Positions 1 through 8,035 of a DNA stretch of 64,000 nucleotides are shown here, piece by piece. A program made the translations under genes and the position numbers. Under the pieces are notes generated by a model, which saw nothing but the letters and a program-made list of their open reading frames with translations, was not told the DNA's origin and did not search any database. Position 1 is the stretch's first letter. Each line of letters opens with the position of its first letter. The stretch comes from Desulfobacula toluolica Tol2 (GTDB lineage Bacteria > Desulfobacterota > Desulfobacteria > Desulfobacterales > Desulfobacteraceae), in the NCBI RefSeq assembly GCF_000307105.1, contig NC_018645.1:5133906-5197905 (forward strand), read 5' to 3'.

Positions 1-225
1 TTCGATCATCTCCTTGAATATAAAAGGATTCCTGGTGATGCTGGCTGCAACATATTCGCTGAAAAGCAATACCCGTATAAGATCTGATGTTACATTTGAG
101 TTCAAATCAATTTTGCATCCGGATTTTTCAAGGCTTTCCCTGAAAGCGGCCTCCCTGTTTTTTTCAATTTTTAACAAATCTTTATCAAGATCGGGGAATA
201 CTTTGTCAATCAGGCTATGGTCCAT
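1..225 (-). CDS. glnE: Glutamine synthetase adenylyltransferase, N-terminal part (truncated by window edge)
   Basis: An open minus-strand frame enters from the left edge. Its 75 codons begin at ATG 225-223, with a purine-rich AGGA a few bases upstream. The residues around 48-75 (SDLIRVLLFSEYVAASITRN) resemble the early helical segment of GlnE, where a run of the type RVL..S.F......R.P..L is typical. GlnE adenylylates and deadenylylates glutamine synthetase in response to nitrogen status. The catalytic domains lie outside the window, so the call rests on a short N-terminal match and is moderate. Confidence 0.5.
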   Translation of the reverse strand, partial: MDHSLIDKVFPDLDKDLLKIEKNREAAFRESLEKSGCKIDLNSNVTSDLIRVLLFSEYVAASITRNPFIFKEMIE

Positions 226-667
226 TTTTATCCTGTCATTTCAGATTTTCATTCAAATACTGAATATCACCATAATATTGTCAACGCATTTTATCAAGAA
301 ATGAACTCAATTTTCGAACTTTAGTTTGGCAGACGCGGCAGACAGGTCAGAAGCAGCGAATCCACCCCGCCCATGACCTGACTGAAGTTTTATAGAAACA
401 AAATACCATGATATTGCCGGGCCAACCCCTTGACTTTTTATCAAATTCCTGTAAGTAAATCTGTCAGTAATTAACTCAGCTCTCAGAATTTAAGCGCAGA
501 AGATTCCATAGCAGACGTAGATAATATCATGATTCCCGTCATGTATTTGCTGAAGCAAATGATGGCAATCTCTTAGCTGCAGTAACAATAGGAATACCAG
601 GAGGAATTAGATTGCCTGAAGATGATTATGTTTCTATGGCTACGATTTATGCATAAGGTGGCACAGA
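226..667. other. Intergenic region with a possible gene remnant
   Basis: This 442-bp stretch separates the glnE start from the fetA-like gene. No complete gene is visible. Positions 525-656 hold about 43 open codons without a start, ending HVFAEANDGNLL... SMATIYA and stopping 11 bp before the fetA-like ATG. The composition looks protein-like, but I do not recognise the family. It could be the tail of a decayed gene or chance. No convincing promoter or terminator was seen. Confidence 0.25.
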
Positions 668-1279
668 ATGATCAAGCTTGAGTCCGTATACTTGAACCGG
701 GATGGTAATGATATTTTTTCCGGTTTAAACCTGTCTGTCATGAAAAATGAAAAAGTTTTGATTCAGGGAAAATCAGGTGCAGGCAAAACAACCCTGTTTA
801 AAATTCTTTTGGGATTTGAACAGGTTGACCAAGGTGTGGTGACTATTAACGGGCAAACAATTGATAAATTTCATATTAAACAGATCCGAGAACTCATTTT
901 TTATCTGAGCCAGGACATTGATCTGAGAAATGATCAGGTATGCAATATTATAGATGAGATTTTCACCCGGAACCGGAAAAAAGACCTGAACAAAAAAAAA
1001 TTAGAGTCTTTCATGGAATTTTTAGAATTGAATCATATGCTGCTTGAGCAGAACGTCAAAAATTTATCAGGCGGAGAGCGCCAAAGAATGGGCCTGTTAA
1101 TCTGTTTTCTTCTGGATCGTCCCGTATGGCTTTTGGATGAGCCTACCTCGGCCCTTGATGATAATATGAAAAAAAAAGTGGTCGATTGGATTCTTGATCA
1201 GAATAAAACAATTATAATTGTTTCCCATGATGATGTCTGGAAGAATAACCCGGGGGTTAAAACAGTGAGGTGGATGTAA
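668..1279 (+). CDS. fetA: ABC transporter ATP-binding protein, FetA (YbbL)-like
   Basis: This 203-residue protein is a compact ABC ATPase. The Walker A motif GKSGAGKTT is at residues 34-42, the signature LSGGERQR at about 133-140, and the Walker B plus D-loop LLDEPTSALDD just after. The next gene encodes a UPF0014/FetB membrane protein one base downstream, and this pairing defines FetAB, which in E. coli exports iron and protects against oxidative stress. Partner and length fit that family. The transported metal in this organism cannot be read from the sequence. Confidence 0.75.
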   Translation: MIKLESVYLNRDGNDIFSGLNLSVMKNEKVLIQGKSGAGKTTLFKILLGFEQVDQGVVTINGQTIDKFHIKQIRELIFYLSQDIDLRNDQVCNIIDEIFTRNRKKDLNKKKLESFMEFLELNHMLLEQNVKNLSGGERQRMGLLICFLLDRPVWLLDEPTSALDDNMKKKVVDWILDQNKTIIIVSHDDVWKNNPGVKTVRWM

Positions 1280-1280
1280 A

Positions 1281-2075
1281 TTGGGTGCTTTGGATCTTAG
1301 TATTTTTTCTCTTGCCTCATTTTTGATTTTTCTTGTTCCGGTTTTTTATATCAATCGGCATCTGGGGCTTGAGATAAACAAAACCATGATCACTTCTATT
1401 GTCAGGATGTGTATACAATTGAGTTTTGTCGGGGTTTATCTTGAATTTTTATTCAAGTTCAATTCACCGGTTTTAAACACGGTTTATCTGCTGATCATGA
1501 TAGCAATTGCCTGTCAGTCAATTTTAAAGTCCAGCAACCTGAAACTCAGAAAATTTTTTATCCCTGTATTTTTTGCCCTGCTGTTCCCGTTTACCATTAT
1601 GCTGTTTTTTTTTAATGCGGCAGTGGTGAGAATTGATAATCTGTTTGAAGCAAAATATATGATTCCCATTGGGGGCATGCTGCTTGGCAATTGCCTGAGA
1701 AGTATCATTATCGTGTTGAATAATTTTTACTCCGGAATAAGGAGGGATGAAAAAGTTTATCTTTATTCTTTGTCTTTATTGTGCAGCCGCATTCAGGCAT
1801 TAAAACCCTATTTCAGACAAAGTTTTTTAGCCGCCGTTACACCGACCATGGCGACCATGGCAACCATAGGCCTTGTCTCGTTGCCGGGCATGATGACCGG
1901 GCAGATCCTTGGCGGCTCCATTCCCATTGTGGCCATCAAATACCAGATTGCCATTATGTTTTCCATTTTCTACACAGGATATTTTTGTGTCATATTGTCT
2001 GTTTTGTTTTCTTTAAAGGTTGGTTTTAATGCCCTTGATGTGTTGAATCAGGATATTTTTGTTTCCAAAGTTTAA
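1281..2075 (+). CDS. fetB: UPF0014-family ABC permease, FetB (YbbM)-like
   Basis: This 264-residue polytopic membrane protein matches the usual UPF0014/FetB length. The family signature is clear near residues 190-225: MATIGLVSLPGMMTGQILGG followed by SIPIVAIKYQI. It is the membrane half of the transporter whose ATPase lies immediately upstream. The best start is TTG at 1281, one base after the fetA-like stop, because no ATG lies near the expected N-terminus. Tight spacing indicates co-translation. Iron export is inferred from the family. Confidence 0.78.
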   Translation: MGALDLSIFSLASFLIFLVPVFYINRHLGLEINKTMITSIVRMCIQLSFVGVYLEFLFKFNSPVLNTVYLLIMIAIACQSILKSSNLKLRKFFIPVFFALLFPFTIMLFFFNAAVVRIDNLFEAKYMIPIGGMLLGNCLRSIIIVLNNFYSGIRRDEKVYLYSLSLLCSRIQALKPYFRQSFLAAVTPTMATMATIGLVSLPGMMTGQILGGSIPIVAIKYQIAIMFSIFYTGYFCVILSVLFSLKVGFNALDVLNQDIFVSKV

Positions 2076-2090
2076 AGGGGAGGGGGGAGG

Positions 2091-3812
2091 ATGAAAAATT
2101 TTTTGCACAATCTGGCTGTGGCAAGGGGTGAGGTGCCTGCGGACTTACTGATAAAAAATGTACGGGTTATCAATGTTATTTCCGGTGAGATTCATACCGG
2201 GAATGTTGCTGTATGTGACGGTCGCTTTATCGGGTTTGGCGAGTATGATGCAAAAAAAATCATTGATGCACAGGGTCTTTACATGTCACCCGGTTTTATT
2301 GACGGGCATATGCATTTTGAAAGCACCATGCTGACACTTCCTGAATTTTCACGGGCCGTGCTGCAGCGGGGAACCACTGCCGTAATCATAGATCCTCATG
2401 AAATTGCCAATGTGCTGGGGCTGGAAGGAATTCGGTATGTCCTGGACAGTATCAAACAGGTTCCTTTGGATGTGTTTGTCATGCTGCCGTCATGCGTACC
2501 GGCCACACCGCTTGAAACTTCAGGTGACAATATCGGTCACAAGGACTTGTGTGCCATGATACACAAGCAAGGGGTGGCCGGAATCGGTGAAATGATGAAT
2601 TATCCTGCGGTCATTAATGGTGATGAAGAAGTCCATCAACGCATTGCCGCAGCCAAATGGAAAAAAATAGACGGGCATGCTCCGGGTATCAGCGCAAAAG
2701 ATTTGAATGCGTATATATTTTCCAGAATTGACAGCGACCATGAATCAACATCTGCTAAAGAAGCCAAGGAAAAACTTCAAAAGGGCATGCACATTTTAAT
2801 CCGGGAAGGTACTTCGGAAAGAAACCTGGAAGATTTGATCGGCATTGTAACAAAAGAAAATTCATGGCACTTTTCCTTTGCCACGGATGATAAACATCCT
2901 GATGACCTGCTGGAAGAAGGGCATATTGATCATTCACTGAGAAAATCTATCTCTTTGGGAATGGCTCCCATAACCGCTTATCAGGTTGCCACCATCAACA
3001 CTGCAAATCACTATGGGCTAAAGAATATAGGGGCAATAAAACCCCGCTTTTGGGCGGATTTTGTTTTGCTCTCTGATTATAAACAGGTGAAAATCGAGGC
3101 TGTATATAAAAAAGGTGTGCCTGTTCTGAAAAATCAGTCATTGATTTGCCGCCCTCTTCATAAAATCCCCAAGTTAAGGGGGACAATGAATCCTGGCGAA
3201 CTGAGCCGGGCAGATTTCAAAATTCCTGCGGCAGGCAGCAAGATCCTTGTCATTGATATCCTGCAAGGTCAGATTGTAACGGATAAATTTATTGCCACTG
3301 CCAGGATTAAAAACAATTATATTGAATCCGATATCAGCCGTGATATTCTCAAAATCGTTGTCATAGAAAGACACAATGCTACGGGCCGTATAGGAAAAGC
3401 CTTTGTCAGGGGGCTTGGACTCAAGCGAGGGGCAATCGGGTCAACGGTTGCTCATGACGCCCATAATATTGTGATAGCCGGAACCAATGATGTGGATATG
3501 TTTGCAGCTTTTCAAAGGATAAAAAAAATGCAGGGAGGACTGGTTGTTGTTGATAATAATCAGGTGGTCGCTGATTTGCCTTTACCTGTTGCAGGTTTGC
3601 TGTCCAATAATAGTTTTGAGAAAACAGCTGCTGATTTGAAAATTTTAAAACAAAAGGTGAAAATATTGGGAAGTGACCACCCGTCATTGTTTATGATTTT
3701 ATCATTTTTATGTCTGTCACCGGTTCCAAAGCTGAAAATAACCGACTTAGGACTTGTTGATGTTGAAAAATTTGCCGTCACGTCTTTGTTTGCAGATGAT
3801 TGCATCAAATAG
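2091..3812 (+). CDS. ade: Adenine deaminase
   Basis: This 573-residue amidohydrolase converts adenine to hypoxanthine and ammonia in purine salvage. The metal-binding stretch SPGFIDGHMHFEST (about residues 66-79) carries the HxH ligands, followed by RGTTAVIIDPHEIANVLG typical of bacterial Ade. A later ATDDKHPDDL segment and the C-terminal GSTVAHDAHNIVIAGT block are also characteristic. The length is normal for the family. A GGGGAGG ribosome-binding site precedes ATG 2091. It follows fetB by 15 bp and may be cotranscribed, with no evident functional link. Confidence 0.93.
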   Translation: MKNFLHNLAVARGEVPADLLIKNVRVINVISGEIHTGNVAVCDGRFIGFGEYDAKKIIDAQGLYMSPGFIDGHMHFESTMLTLPEFSRAVLQRGTTAVIIDPHEIANVLGLEGIRYVLDSIKQVPLDVFVMLPSCVPATPLETSGDNIGHKDLCAMIHKQGVAGIGEMMNYPAVINGDEEVHQRIAAAKWKKIDGHAPGISAKDLNAYIFSRIDSDHESTSAKEAKEKLQKGMHILIREGTSERNLEDLIGIVTKENSWHFSFATDDKHPDDLLEEGHIDHSLRKSISLGMAPITAYQVATINTANHYGLKNIGAIKPRFWADFVLLSDYKQVKIEAVYKKGVPVLKNQSLICRPLHKIPKLRGTMNPGELSRADFKIPAAGSKILVIDILQGQIVTDKFIATARIKNNYIESDISRDILKIVVIERHNATGRIGKAFVRGLGLKRGAIGSTVAHDAHNIVIAGTNDVDMFAAFQRIKKMQGGLVVVDNNQVVADLPLPVAGLLSNNSFEKTAADLKILKQKVKILGSDHPSLFMILSFLCLSPVPKLKITDLGLVDVEKFAVTSLFADDCIK

Positions 3813-3940
3813 GCATGATAACGTCATTTGAACCATCATACAAACCCGCCGTTGTTTTTTTATTTTAACCTTGACGGAAAAAAAGAACCCTGGAGTTTTT
3901 ATATGTATTTGAAAAAATTGATAAAGATATGAAGTTTTTC

Positions 3941-3969
3941 TTGACACCGTTGTAGAATCCATCTATTTT
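3941..3969 (+). promoter_or_regulatory. Probable sigma-70 promoter of the cobalamin operon
   Basis: TTGACA at 3941-3946 is a perfect -35 hexamer. It is followed by a 17-base spacer and TATTTT at 3964-3969 as the -10. Initiation near 3975 would place the transcript start at the first strand of the cobalamin riboswitch P1 helix, which supports the assignment. Confidence 0.6.
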
Positions 3970-3971
3970 AT

Positions 3972-4153
3972 CAAAGGTTTCAGGTGCTGCTTAGGTGCAG
4001 TCAAAAGGAAATCCTGTGAAAATCAGGAGCGGACCCGCCGCTGTAATCGGGGATGAACGTCACTATTGCCACTGTTCAATAAGTTGGAGTTAACGGGAAG
4101 GGGTGACGACTCAATTGATCCGGAAGTCAGAAAGCCTGCCTGAAAACCTTTGG
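3972..4153 (+). ncRNA. Cobalamin riboswitch aptamer
   Basis: The region has the elements of a B12 aptamer in order: a P1 strand CAAAGGTTTCA near 3972, GGTGC repeats, the core GGAGCGGACCCGCCGCTGTAA around 4025-4046, GATGAACGTCACT, GCCACTG near 4069, and the B12 box GGAAGTCAGAAAGCCTGCC at about 4121-4139. It closes with TGAAAACCTTTG pairing back to P1. It lies directly upstream of a corrin transport and biosynthesis operon and is followed by an intrinsic terminator, so adenosylcobalamin should repress the operon. Exact edges are set by P1 pairing and are approximate. Confidence 0.93.
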
Positions 4154-4207
4154 TCGTGTTGCTTGCGAGGACTTGGGCAGATCAAGAAAATGAGGATAAA
4201 AACGGTT

Positions 4208-4241
4208 CCCATATCAGACAGTTTCTGATATGGGTTTTTTT
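4208..4241 (+). terminator. Rho-independent terminator, expression platform of the riboswitch
   Basis: The arms CCCATATCAG (4208-4217) and CTGATATGGG (4225-4234) form a perfect 10-bp hairpin followed by seven T. It lies between the cobalamin aptamer and the first gene of the operon, as expected for a switch that works by transcription attenuation. Confidence 0.88.
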
Positions 4242-4291
4242 GTTATGCCCAGTTTCGTGTTATTAGTATTGATAATAACAGAGGAAGTGTT

Positions 4292-4567
4292 ATGAAAAAA
4301 TTTGAATTTATTGTACTGATTCTCTTTCTGGGCCTGATTCTATGCTCAACCCTCCAAGCCAAATCTACTATTGTTGCAAATTTTATCACAGTCTCGCCGG
4401 AAGCAGCTCAATCCGCCCATCTGTTTCATATGGAACAATTTGAACATTACCGGAACGACCTTAACCAAGTAGAACAAAACTTTAGTGCCGAATTTAATAA
4501 TCAATTCGCAAATCTTTTTGTGTCTTGTATAAAAGATGCTGCAAAAGCTTCAGGTGCAGGCCTGTAG
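4292..4567 (+). CDS. Small secreted protein, first gene of the cobalamin operon
   Basis: This 91-residue protein has an N-terminal signal peptide: lysines, a hydrophobic core at about residues 5-20, and a likely cleavage site after LQA near residue 23. The mature part of about 68 residues is polar, with several His, Gln and Asn residues and one Cys near the C-terminus (FVSCIK). A ribosome-binding site (AGAGGAAG) precedes ATG 4292. I do not recognise the family. Being the first gene after the B12 riboswitch and directly before a corrinoid-type transporter, it may be an accessory periplasmic protein for corrinoid or cobalt uptake. That role is inferred only from position. Confidence 0.6.
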   Translation: MKKFEFIVLILFLGLILCSTLQAKSTIVANFITVSPEAAQSAHLFHMEQFEHYRNDLNQVEQNFSAEFNNQFANLFVSCIKDAAKASGAGL

Positions 4568-4581
4568 ATTATGGCAAAAAT

Positions 4582-5625
4582 TTGAGTATACCGGTTGCCA
4601 TATCAAAGGGGAGAATAGGATATCTGGTGGTCCTTTTCTCCCTTTTTCTTATTTTAATGACCCTTGTTTCGCTTTCCATGGGATATATCAGGATTCCAAT
4701 AGTTGATATTATCAGCATTCTTTATGGAAAATTGACCGGTCATCAAATCATGGGAAATGCCAGTGAAACCTATCTGGCTGTTCTGTTTGATGTGCGGCTT
4801 CCAAGAATACTGACCTGTACCGCTGTCGGGGCGGCACTTGCCGTATCCGGGAGTTTGTTTCAGGGCATATTGCTAAATCCCCTGGCCGATCCCTATACCC
4901 TTGGCGTATCAGCTGGTGCAGCATTTGGTGCAAGTATTGCCATATTATTAAACTTAAGTGCAGCCTTTGTTTCCGTTCCGGCTTTTGCCTTTACAGGTGC
5001 TTGTGTTACTTTGTTTGTGGTCATCTTTTTATCTTATTCATCAAAAAACCCCATGGCCGGGCTATCCTCCAACAATTTGATTTTATCCGGAATTATTGTC
5101 GCTGCAATACTTTCTGCCGGTATCAGTTTTTTAAAATTTATTGCCAATGAACAGGTCTCGGTCATTATTTTCTGGCTTATGGGAAGTTTTGCTTCCAAAA
5201 CCTGGTTTGATTTTGTTGTTGTTGTGATTTTTCTGTTGATTGGTCTGTTTGTTTCAATATTTTTTGCCCGTGATCTGAACCTGGTCGCACTTGGGGCCAA
5301 ATCCGCCACAAGCCTTGGTGTTGATTTGAAAAAAACGACTTTAATCTTGTTGATAACCGGTTCAATGCTGGCGGCCATCTGTGTTTCTGTTTCAGGTATT
5401 ATAGGGTTTGTGGGTTTGCTGGTTCCGCATACGGTCAGGTTTATCACAGGGCCTGACAACCGGAAACTTATTCCCTTATCCATGCTGGCAGGGGCCTTTT
5501 TATTGTTGCTGGCCGATACAATTACCCGGGCAGTCCTTCCCCATGAAATACCCATTGGCGTTTTGACAGCCCTGACAGGCGGTCCTGTTTTTTGCTGGAT
5601 TTTTAAAAAGAACAGGTTTAAATAG
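4582..5625 (+). CDS. btuC: FecCD/BtuC-type ABC transporter permease
   Basis: This is a polytopic inner-membrane permease of the vitamin B12/siderophore family, about 347 residues. Family blocks include RLPRILTCTAVGAALAVSG, GILLNPLADPYTLGVSAGAA, FWLMGSFA and VGLLVPHTVRFITGPD. The frame is open from ATG 4525, but that start would overlap the upstream gene by 43 bp and has no ribosome-binding site. TTG 4582 keeps a short basic N-terminus before the first helix, and GTG 4627 is a further option, so the start is uncertain. Context (B12 riboswitch, cbi genes) suggests corrinoid transport rather than iron siderophores. Confidence 0.88.
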   Translation: MSIPVAISKGRIGYLVVLFSLFLILMTLVSLSMGYIRIPIVDIISILYGKLTGHQIMGNASETYLAVLFDVRLPRILTCTAVGAALAVSGSLFQGILLNPLADPYTLGVSAGAAFGASIAILLNLSAAFVSVPAFAFTGACVTLFVVIFLSYSSKNPMAGLSSNNLILSGIIVAAILSAGISFLKFIANEQVSVIIFWLMGSFASKTWFDFVVVVIFLLIGLFVSIFFARDLNLVALGAKSATSLGVDLKKTTLILLITGSMLAAICVSVSGIIGFVGLLVPHTVRFITGPDNRKLIPLSMLAGAFLLLLADTITRAVLPHEIPIGVLTALTGGPVFCWIFKKNRFK

Positions 5626-5632
5626 GCGACGT

Positions 5633-6409
5633 ATGAAGTTAACACTAAACGACCTGTGCTTTGCCTATGACCGTGACCGGATCATCAAAAACATAAGCTG
5701 TTCTTTTGTGTCGGGAAGTTTTTATTCTATTCTCGGCCCTAACGGCAGTGGAAAGACCACTCTTCTGGATTTGATATCAGGTTTTTTAAAACCTGATACC
5801 GGATATATTGATATTGATCAGGCACCTGTTTTGTCTCTTTCAAAAAAAGATATTTCAAAAAAGATTGCCCTTGTTTCCCAGGACCATACAATAAATTTTC
5901 CATTCAGTGTAAAAGACGTGGTAATGATGGGGCGACATCCTTATATACCAAGATTTTCACATCCTTCTTACAATGATGTGGAACAAGTGGAGGCAATGAT
6001 GCAGGTTTGTGGCATCCATCATTTGCATGACAGGAAAATCAATGAATTGTCAGGAGGGGAAAGACAGAGGTGTGTGTTTGCCCGTGCCCTGTGCCAGGAT
6101 ACACCGATTCTTTTGTTGGATGAAGCGTTTTCCAATATGGACATAAACCATACCCTGCACATGCTGCAACTGGTCAAACAGTCTGTAAAAGAAAAAAACA
6201 AAATTGTGATCAGTGTATTCCACGATTTGAACCTGGCCTCAACCTGGTCTGATTCGTTGCTGATGCTCAAAAATGGTAAGATAAGCGCATTTGGAAATTC
6301 CCAGGATGTACTGACACAAGAGACCATTAAAGAGGTCTTTGATGTGGCATCCATTGTTGAATTCAATGCTCATGTTCAAGCAAAGCAGGTGTATTATCCG
6401 TCGATTTAA
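5633..6409 (+). CDS. btuD: ABC transporter ATP-binding protein, BtuD/FecE type
   Basis: This 258-residue cytoplasmic ATPase partners the permease seven bases upstream. It has the Walker A motif GPNGSGKTT (about residues 35-43), Q-loop region LVSQDHTINFPF, signature LSGGERQR, and Walker B LLLDEAFSNMD. The D-loop side is unusual in having DEAFSNMD where DEPTSHLD is common in this family. The family-typical MMGRHPYIPRF segment is present. Its 3' end overlaps the next gene. Confidence 0.88.
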   Translation: MKLTLNDLCFAYDRDRIIKNISCSFVSGSFYSILGPNGSGKTTLLDLISGFLKPDTGYIDIDQAPVLSLSKKDISKKIALVSQDHTINFPFSVKDVVMMGRHPYIPRFSHPSYNDVEQVEAMMQVCGIHHLHDRKINELSGGERQRCVFARALCQDTPILLLDEAFSNMDINHTLHMLQLVKQSVKEKNKIVISVFHDLNLASTWSDSLLMLKNGKISAFGNSQDVLTQETIKEVFDVASIVEFNAHVQAKQVYYPSI

Positions 6410-7331
6410 AACCATAACAGGAATTTTGCTTTTTATTGTCCTGGTCTTATCTGCTCAAGTGCGGGCTGTAACCCTGACAGATAAAAAAGGCCGCAGGATT
6501 GTTTTTTCAAGCCCGTTTACCAGAATTGTCAGTCTTTATGGCGCTCATACGGAAAATCTGTATCATTTGAACCTGGAAAACCAGATTGTGGGGGTTTGCA
6601 TTAATGACACGTTTCCTCCACAGGTTGATAAAAAAATAAAGTTTTCATATCATGATGATCCTGAAAAGTTTTTAGCGTATATGCCTGATCTTGTTCTGAT
6701 ACGGCCCATGATTGACAATGGCTATCCAAAATTGATCCGGCGGCTTGAAAAATCCGGTATTACCGTGGTGTCACTTCAGCCTTCAGGCATAAAGGAGATG
6801 TATGACTATTGGTTGACATTGGGGCTGTTGACGGGGAAAAAGCTGCAGGCGGAACAGATGGTGCAAACGTTTAAGGAAAAAACAGCAAATATCCAGGCAT
6901 TGACCCGGGGAATTCATCCCAGAAAAAGGGTCTATTTCCAGGCCATTCACACACGGATGAAAACATTCACACAAGGAGCCATGCCCATTTTTGCCCTTGA
7001 AACCGCCGGCGGAATCAATGTAGCTTCTGATGCAAAAGCATCCAGAAACACCAATATTGCCGTTTATGGAAAAGAACAGATACTTGCCAAAGGATCACAA
7101 ATTGATGTGTTCCTTGCCCAAAAAGGGGTGATGAATGCTGTGAACATTGAACAGATAAAAAAAGAACCAGGGTTTAATATTATTAAGGCTATAAAAAACA
7201 ATCAAATATTCTTGATAGATGAAAATATCGTTTCCCGGCCTGTTCCCAGGCTTTATAATGGGATCATAGAAATTGGAAAATGCCTTTATCCAAATATTTT
7301 CACGCAAGAAAAGCTTAAAGAGGAACAATGA
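6372..7331 (+). CDS. btuF: Periplasmic substrate-binding protein, BtuF-like
   Basis: This is the binding protein of the transporter, about 319 residues from ATG 6372. Basic residues (RRFK) precede a hydrophobic stretch ending near SAQVRA, a convincing signal peptide. The mature protein starts with VTLTDKKGRRIVFSSPFTRI, typical of class III binding proteins, and contains PDLVLIRP and the long connecting helix. The frame is open from ATG 6339, which would lie within the ATPase gene; the internal ATG gives a better leader. A coding overlap of about 38 bp with the ATPase gene remains. Corrinoid as substrate is inferred from context. Confidence 0.78.
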   Translation: MFKQSRCIIRRFKTITGILLFIVLVLSAQVRAVTLTDKKGRRIVFSSPFTRIVSLYGAHTENLYHLNLENQIVGVCINDTFPPQVDKKIKFSYHDDPEKFLAYMPDLVLIRPMIDNGYPKLIRRLEKSGITVVSLQPSGIKEMYDYWLTLGLLTGKKLQAEQMVQTFKEKTANIQALTRGIHPRKRVYFQAIHTRMKTFTQGAMPIFALETAGGINVASDAKASRNTNIAVYGKEQILAKGSQIDVFLAQKGVMNAVNIEQIKKEPGFNIIKAIKNNQIFLIDENIVSRPVPRLYNGIIEIGKCLYPNIFTQEKLKEEQ

Positions 7332-8035
7332 TGGAGAATGTTGGAAAATTGTTCGGTGTGGGTGTGGGGCCAGGTGATCCCGAACTTATAACGGTAAAAG
7401 CGGTAAGGGTTATCAAAGAAGCTGATATTATTTTTACGGCAGCATCAACAAAAAACACCTATAGCCTGGCGGTTGAGATTGCATCTCCCTATATTTCATC
7501 TGATGCTTCGATTGAAAAACTGTTTTTTCCAATGAGCAAGGATGTCAAGGAAGTTGAAAGCGCATGGATCAAGAATGCAAGTCAGATTGCACAGGTGTTG
7601 AAACAAGGAAAAAAAGCTGTTTTTCTGACATTGGGAGACCCCACCACATATTCCACTTTTGGGTATATTTTAAAGAAAATGAAATGCGTAATGCCGGATG
7701 CAAACATTGAAACCATACCCGGCATTACATCTTTTCATGCGGCATCAGCACGGTTGAACCGGATACTGGTTGAAGGAGAAGAGTCGTTGCTTGTGACATC
7801 GGGTGCATTTGGCGGAGACAGGATAAGGCATGTCGGCAGTGTTGAAAATGTTGCCATTGTAAAAGCCTATAAAAATATTGAAGATATCAATAAAGCCTTG
7901 AAGGAAACCGGTCTTGACAACAGGTGTGTAGCGGTTTCAAAGTGCGGTCGTGAAAATGAGCAGATCATTGAAAATATTGATGCCCTGGAAAAAAGAACAC
8001 CTGATTACTGGACATTGATCCTGGCCTCTAAATGA
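7328..8035 (+). CDS. cbiL: Cobalt-precorrin-2 C20-methyltransferase
   Basis: This 235-residue SAM-dependent tetrapyrrole methylase adds the C20 methyl group in cobalamin biosynthesis. The N-terminal GVGVGPGDPELITVKAVRVI and the LGDPTTYSTFGYI block are diagnostic for CbiL/CobI among the cobalamin methyltransferases, as is the IPGITSFHAASA loop. Length is normal. The ATG overlaps the stop of the binding-protein gene by four bases, so translation is coupled. Given the CbiG homologue downstream, the early-cobalt (anaerobic) substrate is more likely. Confidence 0.92.
   Translation: MMENVGKLFGVGVGPGDPELITVKAVRVIKEADIIFTAASTKNTYSLAVEIASPYISSDASIEKLFFPMSKDVKEVESAWIKNASQIAQVLKQGKKAVFLTLGDPTTYSTFGYILKKMKCVMPDANIETIPGITSFHAASARLNRILVEGEESLLVTSGAFGGDRIRHVGSVENVAIVKAYKNIEDINKALKETGLDNRCVAVSKCGRENEQIIENIDALEKRTPDYWTLILASK

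Noticed and set aside
525..656. A complete small gene before fetA
   Set aside because: No start codon with ribosome-binding site precedes it, and the frame is closed upstream by a stop; listed only as a possible remnant.
4525..4581. ATG 4525 as the permease start
   Set aside because: It would overlap the upstream gene by 43 bp, adds a Cys- and Arg-rich peptide unlike BtuC N-termini, and lacks a ribosome-binding site.
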